A DNA stretch of 20,239 bases from positions 1-20,239 of the forward strand of contig JAJFHC010000060.1 in NCBI GenBank assembly GCA_021775835.1. Reading direction: 5' to 3'. Origin of the DNA: Hyphomicrobiales bacterium (lineage in GTDB: Bacteria; Pseudomonadota; Alphaproteobacteria; Rhizobiales; JAJFHC01). Below are positions 14,403-20,239 of this stretch, piece after piece. A program made the position numbers and the translations under genes. Under the pieces are notes generated by a model. That model was not told the DNA's origin. It did not search any database and saw nothing but the letters and a program-made list of their open reading frames with translations. Each line of letters starts with the position of its first letter. Position 1 is the first letter of the stretch.

Positions 14403-15443
14403 TCATCCGGACATTCCCAACCTGCCATCGCCGCCCCGGCGGCGTTGCAATTCGCGCAGCCAGGACTCGTTGTCAGAATACCATTCAACGGTCTTCTCCA
14501 AACCTTCTTCCAGGGTGACCGAAGGCCGCCATCCAATTTCTGTGCGCACTCGCGTCGGATCAATGGCGTAGCGGAAGTCATGGCCCGGACGATCGGCGAC
14601 GAAGGCTATTAACTGATCATGAGGCGCCCTGGCCGGGTGTTTCGCATCGAGGATGCGACAAATCTGGCGAACGAGATCGATATTACGAACTTCATTCTCA
14701 CCGCCTATATTATAACTGCGTCCCGGCATCCCCTTTGCCAGGACGGTCAGAAGGGCGTCAGCATGATCCTCAACGTAAAGCCATTCGCGCACATTCCTGC
14801 CCGCGCCATAGACGGGAATCGGCGCGCCCGACAACGCTTTGAGAATCGCCGTGGGTATCAACTTCTCAGGATACTGAAAGGCTCCGTAATTGTTTGAACT
14901 GTTCGATATTATCACCGGCAAGCCGTAGGTTTTAAACCAGGCGCGGGCGAAATGATCCGACGCTGCTTTCGAAGCGGAATAGGGGTTGCTCGGTGCATAT
15001 TGCGTCTCCTCGGTGAACCGGTCGGTTTCGTCCAGACTGCCGTAGACCTCATCGGTCGAAACGTGGTGGAATCGGAAGGCATCAGGTCTTCTTCGACGCA
15101 CCCAATACGTCCGGGCAGCCTCGAGCATGTTGTGTGTGCCGCATACATTTGTTTCGATGAAGGCGTCCGGTCCATCTATTGACCGGTCCACATGGCTCTC
15201 GGCAGCCAGGTGCATCACCGCGTCAGGCTGGTGGTCGTCGAAGGTTTGGTCCAAAGCCGTGCGATCTCGGACATTGGCGTGTTCAAAGGCATAGAGCGGA
15301 CTATCGGCAACTGAAGCGACATTTTCCAGGCAGGCGGCATAGGTCAGTGCATCCAGATTGACGACATAGTGGCCTCGCGCCACCGCCAGACGCACCACCG
15401 CCGAGCCAATGAAACCTGCGCCACCCGTCACCATGAGCCGCAT
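14403..15443 (-). CDS. rmlB: dTDP-glucose 4,6-dehydratase
   Basis: This NAD-dependent enzyme converts dTDP-glucose to dTDP-4-keto-6-deoxyglucose, the substrate of WecE. The protein (346 aa) shows the NAD loop TGGAGFIG at 6-13, HLAAESHVDRSIDGP near 78-92, the catalytic STDEVYG (D131, E132), Y155-x-x-x-K159 in NPYSASK, NNYGAFQYPEKLIP and the C-terminal RPGHDFRYAID. The ATG at 15443 is chosen because MRLMVTGGAGFIG is the normal family start; an in-frame upstream ATG would add 20 unrelated residues. GAAAG lies about 8 bases upstream. It is the first gene of the minus-strand sugar block; no rmlC or rmlD follows, so a dTDP-rhamnose pathway is not indicated here. Confidence 0.96.
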   Translation of the reverse strand: MRLMVTGGAGFIGSAVVRLAVARGHYVVNLDALTYAACLENVASVADSPLYAFEHANVRDRTALDQTFDDHQPDAVMHLAAESHVDRSIDGPDAFIETNVCGTHNMLEAARTYWVRRRRPDAFRFHHVSTDEVYGSLDETDRFTEETQYAPSNPYSASKAASDHFARAWFKTYGLPVIISNSSNNYGAFQYPEKLIPTAILKALSGAPIPVYGAGRNVREWLYVEDHADALLTVLAKGMPGRSYNIGGENEVRNIDLVRQICRILDAKHPARAPHDQLIAFVADRPGHDFRYAIDPTRVRTEIGWRPSVTLEEGLEKTVEWYSDNESWLRELQRRRGGDGRLGMSG

Positions 15444-15614
15444 CGGTTTAACTTTCGGCCGTTGAGGAAAGCCCAAAAACGGGCCAAAGTCGTGCAACTG
15501 CATAGTTGATAGACGTAATCGCCATCATAGTATGGGTTCTCCAGTCAATTCCCACCTTCCATCGATCAAACCATATCCCTATTTGATGAATAATTGCACA
15601 GTCGGCTGGACTGT

Positions 15615-15767
15615 CACATTCTGAATGTCCAGTACCTTCTCGTCGATTGCGGGATCGACGTTTTGTATGAAACCGTCCGGCGCTGGGCACTGAAGTTTGG
15701 ATTGGCTTATGCTCGCAAGTTGAGACGATAGCGTCCTCGATCAGATGACCGCTGGTACCTGGGCGAA
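15615..15767 (+). pseudogene. IS6-family transposase remnant
   Basis: Read on the plus strand, this stretch gives LLVDCGIDVLYETVRRWALK, then FGLAYARKLRR, a TAG stop at 15729-15731, and RPRSDDRWYLGE. This follows the IS6/IS26-type pattern of ERGI(D)VSYETVRRWVLKFG then RPRPGDRWHLDE. The first catalytic aspartate of the DE pair reads as glycine, and both ends of the gene are missing. No terminal repeats were found. It lies between divergent rmlB and the DUF971 gene and shows that transposition touched this border. Confidence 0.78.
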
Positions 15768-15870
15768 GGGCGGTGTCAGAGGAAACTGGTTTGAGCCAAG
15801 CCATCTTGTTCCGTAGTGTCTCTGGATGAGAAACCCGTTCCGCCTTTTCAAGGGTGCTGTCACATAAAAT

Positions 15871-16161
15871 ATGATTGAAACAATAAACTGGCCAACCGAA
15901 ATCAGGCTGCGCCCGGTCAAGCGCACCCTTCACCTGACGTTCGACAATGGCGATGCGTTCGACTTCGATGCCGAGTTTCTGCGTGTCGGAAGCCCGAATG
16001 CAGAGGTCAAGGGCCACGGGCCGAGCCAGAAAGTCACCGTTGCCGGCAAGTGCAGGACCACGAATTCCGCGCTTGAGCCCGTCGGCAACTATGCCGTCCG
16101 CATCACCTTTGCCGACTATCTCGACAAGCTGGATTTCGAGGAAAAGTCCCGCGATCCCTGA
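15871..16161 (+). CDS. DUF971 (gamma-butyrobetaine hydroxylase N-terminal-like) protein, apparently shortened
   Basis: The 96-residue product carries the DUF971 core: WPTEIRLRPVKRTLHLTFDN at 7-26, FDFDAEFLRVGSPNAEVKGHG at 30-50 and EPVGNYAVRITF at 69-80. In family members the next part normally reads FDDGHDTGIYSWDYL; here F80 is followed directly by ADYLDKLDFEEKSRDP, so about 11 residues including the conserved histidine and tryptophan seem deleted in frame. The family's role is not settled; it has been linked to Zn-binding folds and iron-sulfur functions. The final 46 bases overlap the 3' end of the convergent cyclase gene. There is no clear ribosome binding site. It may be a decaying gene. 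Confidence 0.78.
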   Translation: MIETINWPTEIRLRPVKRTLHLTFDNGDAFDFDAEFLRVGSPNAEVKGHGPSQKVTVAGKCRTTNSALEPVGNYAVRITFADYLDKLDFEEKSRDP

Positions 16162-19100
16162 TCGTCGTCCGCCAGGAGAGCCCGCGCTTCCTGCAGTTCA
16201 GACAGGGTGAAGCCCTCCGTGAACCAGTCATGGATCGGCCGCACGAGCGCTTGCGCCCGGGCTGTTTCCTGCCGCGCCACGTATAACCGCGCAAGACACA
16301 AGGCCGCCCGCAATTCCCACATCTTCGCTCCCTGGTCCCTGGCGGCTTCCAGCGCGGCTTCGAAACAGTCTTCGGCCTCTTCCGGGCGGTTCTCCAGGAC
16401 CAGGAATTCACCTTTGAGCCGCAACTGTTCGGGATAAAATTCTCGCTCACCGGTTTGCTCCAATTTCGGAAGGCTTTCATCAAGGTATGTCAACCCGTCC
16501 CGGGCGTCTCCAAGCATCAGCAGGGATTCCAGGTACGTGCACCCCAGGATACCGGCCTGATACGTGTAGTTGGCCTGTTGTGCTGATTCCAGCGCGCGCT
16601 TGACGAGGTCCAGTCCTTTGCGATCCCCGGTCTTCATTATTTCTGCTGCACCAATGGAGAGTCCGGAGATCGAGGGATAAAACGAAAGATCATGCACTAT
16701 GGCCAGATCCCGGAAAGTCGTGCCGCACGTCTCCAGCGCATTTGCTTCCCGGATGGCAAACAGGATGATCGACTCCATCGCAAGGGACATGCAGGTGGTA
16801 AGCGGATGTTTCAGGATTTCCGCCTGTGCAATTCCCTGGCGTGACATGGCAAACGCCCGATCGGGATAACCCAACTGGAACAAGACACAGGCATAAAAGC
16901 TCCGCACAATGACGCCGGGATTAAAGCCCAAAACCACAATGCGATCGGTCGGTACCGCATCGACCAGATCAAGCGCGGCATCGAAATGTTGTGAAGATCT
17001 TTGCAGCTCTCCAAGGTCCTGCTCAACCAGTGCCATGGCCAGGTGACCGGTAAAGAGATCCAGTTCATTCCCAACCTTTTTGGCTCTTTGTGCAACATCC
17101 AGTAACTCCTGCGCACCTTGTCTGGCCTTTCTGGGGAAGCCGGTGAACATGTGAAAGCACCAAAGTTGGGAAAGTGCCGCCATCCGCAGTTCGTCATCGC
17201 CTATCTCAGACGCAAGGGCATGGGCCCGGTCAAGAGCTTCGCCGGTTTTCGGCGAACTGACCGAGTGCATCATGGCAAAGACTTGCGACCTTTGAAGTTC
17301 GACCTCTGCTAACCGGCGCTTCCTCAACGTTTCGTCTTCGATCAGTGCAATCTGGGTCAGGGCTTCTCCGAGCAGGACATAGGTATCGGCTGCAGCACAA
17401 CGCGAGAGAGCAAGGTCGGCGGCGTCCCTGTAACATTCAATTGCCCGTTGCACGTCTCCCGCTCTGGCCCAGTGCCAGGCCTGAACTACGGGTTCGTAAC
17501 CTGAACGACTATGCTTGCCACGCTCGAGGGCGATAGCAACCCGGCCGTGAAGTTCAGCACGCCGGGCACGGAAAAGGCTGGAAAATGCAGCATCCTGCAC
17601 AAGCGCATGTTTGAACCGGTAATAGGTCTCACCATCCATCTGCTTCAAAACGACCAGTTGCGAATTGACCAGCTTTTCGAGTTTCGCAAGAAGTTGCTGA
17701 ACCTCTCCGCCGGACACCGCGGTCAGCAATGACAGGTCAAACTGCCGACCGATAACCGCCCCGATCTGTGCCACCTCGACCGCAGGCCCAAGGCGGTCAA
17801 GTCGGGCCGTAAGCGAGTCCTGCAACGTGACAGGAATTGTCTCGTTGAAGCTTTTGTCACCTGGAGGCGCGCTCGGATCCAGTTGATTGGCCTCTAGGCT
17901 TTCCACCACCGCGCGGGTGACTTCCTCAATGAAAAGCGGTACGCCATCTGTCCGGCTGGCAATCCGTTCAAGAGTTTTCTCCGGCAGTCCACTGCCCTTG
18001 GCCACCGTCTCAACCAGTTCGCGATTGGCCTCCTCGTCGAGGCGCCCGAGATGCATCACGTTTTCACCAAGGGGCCCGCAGGGCGTATTGTGCCCGTTGA
18101 CCGCGGTCTGCCACCGCGGCGTGAACTCAGGCCTGGAGGTGACAACGAGCATCACCGGGAGCCTGGGCACGATCTTCATCAGCATCGGCAGGAGTTCCAG
18201 CGAACTGGCATCGATCCAGTGGGCATCCTCGAAAACCACAACGACAGGTGATCGTTTGGCAAGATCTTCGATTTGCTGCACTAACGCCTCGTTCGTTCGG
18301 TCCTTACGAACCTGGGGATCACTCCATTCGATGTCGGACGGAATTGATAACAGGTCGGCGAGCAACATGAGCCGGTCGCTCGCCAACTTGGCGTCCGGGA
18401 TGAGGGCGGTCAGTTTTTCCATTTGACGCTCCGGGGGATCGTCCACTGAAAACCGGGCCGCGGTTCTGAGCTGCGAGATCAGCGGATGATATGGGCTCGC
18501 GACGTGGTCCGGCGAACAGAAGAACCGAAGCATGAAATGCTCGTCTGCCTGGATTTCAGAACTGAAAGTCGACAAGATTCGCGACTTGCCGATTCCGGCC
18601 TCACCGGAGATCAGGAAGCTCAACCCGCTTCCGCTGCGCGCCTGCTCCCAGCACTGGTGCAAGAGGGACATCTCGTCCGCCCGGCCTATCAAGGGGTTGG
18701 CGTTCGATCGCAGCGCCTCGAAGCGATTCTCGACACCGCTCTCGCCTGTGACATCGTAGATGCGGGTAAGGCCCTCGAATCCCTTCAGTTGAACCTCACG
18801 CCGTTCACCGTATGTAAAAAGGCCCCCGGTCAGTTTTTGTGTCGATTCCGCGATCAGGACTTCAGAAGGGCCGGCGAGAGACTGCAGGCGTGCCGCAAGA
18901 TTGGGCGACTCGCCGACCACGTCGAGTTCGCGGTCCGTTTCGGTACCTTTGACATCACCGACGATGACAAGCCCTGTCGCTACACCGGTCCTTGTCCGGA
19001 GCTCAACGTGGGATCGAAGCTGTTCGGTTCGCCGCGAAATCTCGAGACAAGCGCGAACGGCACGGACCGCATCGTCTTCCTGTGCGGTGGGGTATCCAAA

Positions 19101-19499
19101 ATACGCCATGACGCCGTCACCAACGTATTTGGCAACAAAACCGCCGTGCTGTTGAATCACTTCTGCCGCACATTGCCTAAAAGTGTCGATCACGTCGTTC
19201 ATGTCTTCGGGATCCAGAATGACCGACATGCGTGTCGAGCCAACGAGATCGCAAAAGATCACCGACAGTTGCCGACGCAGAGGTTGATGTTCGGCCGGCC
19301 TGGTTTCCGGCAGTTTATCTCGACCTGCAAGCGCAGAAATCCCGGCGAGCATGACGCGCCGGGGTCCAAGCGGGATGCCAATCTCGCGCAGATCGCTTTC
19401 CGTTAAGTGTTGAAGCGCATCTACAGAGATTTCATGCTCCCGGAAGACGTCTGCGAATCGTTCGCAGCCAAGTCCCTTTAGCCATTCCCCAATCGGCAT
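16116..19499 (-). CDS. SAM domain-class III adenylate cyclase-AAA ATPase-TPR regulator
   Basis: The product (1127 aa) joins four parts. Residues 1-60 form a SAM domain (IGEWLKGLGCERFADVFREH). Residues 75-255 are a class III nucleotide cyclase with metal aspartates D84 (FCDLVGST) and D128 (YVGDGVMAYFG), K124 and D193 as the adenine-selecting pair, and N200 and R204 (NLAARL), so ATP to cAMP is predicted. Residues from about 270 hold an AAA ATPase with Walker A GEAGIGKS at 299-306 and Walker B VVVVFEDAHWID near 418-429. The remaining C-terminal half is a helical TPR-like repeat. Such cyclase-ATPase-TPR proteins are common soluble signal proteins in Hyphomicrobiales; ligands are unknown. The start at 19499 is set by GGAAAG 7 bases upstream and the SAM domain; the frame continues upstream into pseudogene DNA. 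Confidence 0.92.
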   Translation of the reverse strand: MPIGEWLKGLGCERFADVFREHEISVDALQHLTESDLREIGIPLGPRRVMLAGISALAGRDKLPETRPAEHQPLRRQLSVIFCDLVGSTRMSVILDPEDMNDVIDTFRQCAAEVIQQHGGFVAKYVGDGVMAYFGYPTAQEDDAVRAVRACLEISRRTEQLRSHVELRTRTGVATGLVIVGDVKGTETDRELDVVGESPNLAARLQSLAGPSEVLIAESTQKLTGGLFTYGERREVQLKGFEGLTRIYDVTGESGVENRFEALRSNANPLIGRADEMSLLHQCWEQARSGSGLSFLISGEAGIGKSRILSTFSSEIQADEHFMLRFFCSPDHVASPYHPLISQLRTAARFSVDDPPERQMEKLTALIPDAKLASDRLMLLADLLSIPSDIEWSDPQVRKDRTNEALVQQIEDLAKRSPVVVVFEDAHWIDASSLELLPMLMKIVPRLPVMLVVTSRPEFTPRWQTAVNGHNTPCGPLGENVMHLGRLDEEANRELVETVAKGSGLPEKTLERIASRTDGVPLFIEEVTRAVVESLEANQLDPSAPPGDKSFNETIPVTLQDSLTARLDRLGPAVEVAQIGAVIGRQFDLSLLTAVSGGEVQQLLAKLEKLVNSQLVVLKQMDGETYYRFKHALVQDAAFSSLFRARRAELHGRVAIALERGKHSRSGYEPVVQAWHWARAGDVQRAIECYRDAADLALSRCAAADTYVLLGEALTQIALIEDETLRKRRLAEVELQRSQVFAMMHSVSSPKTGEALDRAHALASEIGDDELRMAALSQLWCFHMFTGFPRKARQGAQELLDVAQRAKKVGNELDLFTGHLAMALVEQDLGELQRSSQHFDAALDLVDAVPTDRIVVLGFNPGVIVRSFYACVLFQLGYPDRAFAMSRQGIAQAEILKHPLTTCMSLAMESIILFAIREANALETCGTTFRDLAIVHDLSFYPSISGLSIGAAEIMKTGDRKGLDLVKRALESAQQANYTYQAGILGCTYLESLLMLGDARDGLTYLDESLPKLEQTGEREFYPEQLRLKGEFLVLENRPEEAEDCFEAALEAARDQGAKMWELRAALCLARLYVARQETARAQALVRPIHDWFTEGFTLSELQEARALLADDDQGSRDFSSKSSLSR

Positions 19500-19506
19500 C
19501 AGGCAT

Positions 19507-19512
19507 CTTTCC
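19507..19512 (-). promoter_or_regulatory. Ribosome binding site of the cyclase gene
   Basis: GGAAAG on the minus strand lies 7 bases before ATG 19499 and supports that start over an upstream in-frame ATG at 19577, which belongs to the neighbouring pseudogene's reading frame. Confidence 0.6.
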
Positions 19513-19598
19513 GTATGGCAGCCCCGGTCAGATAGTATACCTCTGTCTGGCCGTTGAGCCAACACGGTCGAGGACACATACCGGTGATTGCTGATGTC

Positions 19599-20100
19599 CT
19601 ACTGGTTGAGGTTGAATCCTAGACCGACCAGCGGATGCTCTGCGTGGACCGCATCGCCAATGAGAGCGACGTCGGAAGCCGCGTACTCTTCCGCAAGTTG
19701 CATCTCGAACGGGTAACACCAGCGCGGACCAAAATGGCTTGAAAGTCCACCAAATGCACGCCGAACCGTCGTCCAAGTTCCACGTGGAACCCGTTCTCAT
19801 CGAGCCCCGCAATTCGCCGGGCTTCTTTTGTCGCTTCTGTCCAGAGGAGGGAAGGCCTGTTGTCGGACGGTGGCAGGATTGCGAACGGACCGGCCGGCAT
19901 GAAATGTTCTTCGGCAATGCCGTTATACGGTTTTTCGTGTTCGACCATTGCGACAAGTCCGCCGCCCAAGCTGAATTTTCCGTTCAATCAGGTTGCACAT
20001 GAATCCCGACGAACGGTAATGTCCGTCTCTTCAGCCCGTCTCGATTCCGAACTCCCGGCACAGCGGTGTCATTCCCTCGCCATCTAGAAGGCAGTAACAA
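19599..20100 (-). pseudogene. Frameshifted UbiH-like FAD-dependent ubiquinone hydroxylase
   Basis: Successive minus-strand frames spell the C-terminal half of a UbiH/UbiF/COQ6 flavoprotein monooxygenase. First LLDGEGMTPLCREFGIETG is ended by a stop, then after a frame change FSLGGGLVAMVEHEKPYNG, IAEEHFMPAGPFAILPPSDN and HVELGRRFG follow. After another frame change near 19731-19745 the next segment is GPRWCYPFEMQLAEEYAASD followed by VALIGDAVHAEHPLVGLGFN and a TAG at 19599-19601. The GDAVHAEHP block is the family's second FAD motif (normally GDAAHxxHPxAGQG). At least two frameshifts and two stops make it non-functional. Since ubiquinone synthesis is normally needed, an intact copy should exist elsewhere. 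The N-terminal FAD domain lies beyond or is not recognised before the window end. Confidence 0.82.
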
Positions 20101-20239
20101 AGCGTTGGCGTTCTTCCATAACCGAACTCTCTTTCCACGGCATCAACACTTCCTGCAAAGCCAAAAGTGTTACCCATGTGTCCGGTACAAAACGTCACCA
20201 ATGTCTCGGGTCGCTCAGAGAAAAGTGAACCTGCGTTAT

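Noticed and set aside
13403..15443. dTDP-rhamnose pathway
   Set aside because: rmlA and rmlB are present but rmlC and rmlD are not in the window, while wecE and a WecF-like gene are; a 4-amino sugar route fits better, though rmlC/rmlD could lie elsewhere.
15522..15552. TTGACT plus TATGAT as a minus-strand promoter for rmlB
   Set aside because: The two boxes are only about 13 bases apart, too close for a normal sigma-70 promoter.
15448..16017. 189-codon minus-strand ORF upstream of rmlB
   Set aside because: It is antisense to the IS6 remnant and to the DUF971 gene and shows no family pattern of its own.
18486..19406. 306-codon plus-strand ORF opposite the cyclase gene
   Set aside because: It lies wholly antisense to conserved cyclase and ATPase motifs, so it is a shadow of GC-rich codon use.

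Overview
The window looks like part of an alphaproteobacterial chromosome, possibly Hyphomicrobiales/Stappiaceae-like. The clues are the DUF971 protein, the SAM-cyclase-AAA-TPR regulator and a decayed UbiH that reads like rhizobial homologues. Assignment to genus is not possible from sequence alone. The centre is an accessory surface-polysaccharide locus, flanked by insertion-sequence debris on the left and by decayed genes on the right.

Left edge (1-1778): an IS5-family element with an intact transposase, abutting the 3' remnant of a related IS5 copy. 17 of 18 bases at window position 1 match the reverse complement of 1669-1686, so the window opens at or inside a terminal inverted repeat. 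Next comes an AT-rich minus-strand PAPS-dependent sulfotransferase (1779-2726).

Plus-strand block (3020-8239): a membrane HTTM-like/DCC (DUF393) fusion, a WbqC-family protein, a SAM methyltransferase, a PglD/NeuD-type left-handed beta-helix acyltransferase, and a five-bladed beta-propeller glycosidase-like protein. The last three are packed tightly (17-base overlap, then a 1-base gap).

Minus-strand block, read right to left (15443-8267): rmlB, rmlA, a WecF-like 4-acetamido-4,6-dideoxyhexose transferase, a second SAM methyltransferase, a PhyH-type Fe(II)/2-oxoglutarate dioxygenase and wecE. RmlA, RmlB and WecE convert glucose-1-phosphate to dTDP-4-amino-4,6-dideoxygalactose. The PglD-like enzyme on the opposite strand could supply the N-acetylation that WecD performs in enterobacteria, and the WecF-like protein could then transfer the sugar. 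No rmlC, rmlD, wecD, wzx or wzy is seen here. The inference is a dTDP-Fuc4NAc (or related 4-amino sugar) branch feeding a polysaccharide or glycolipid decorated by methylation, acylation, possibly hydroxylation and sulfation.

Right edge (15504-20239): an IS6-family transposase remnant, a DUF971 gene that seems to have lost an internal segment, a large class III adenylate cyclase/AAA/TPR protein, and a frameshifted ubiH pseudogene. A perfect 24-bp inverted repeat spans 13300-13405 and supplies the rmlA stop codon. No tRNA, rRNA or CRISPR array was recognised.
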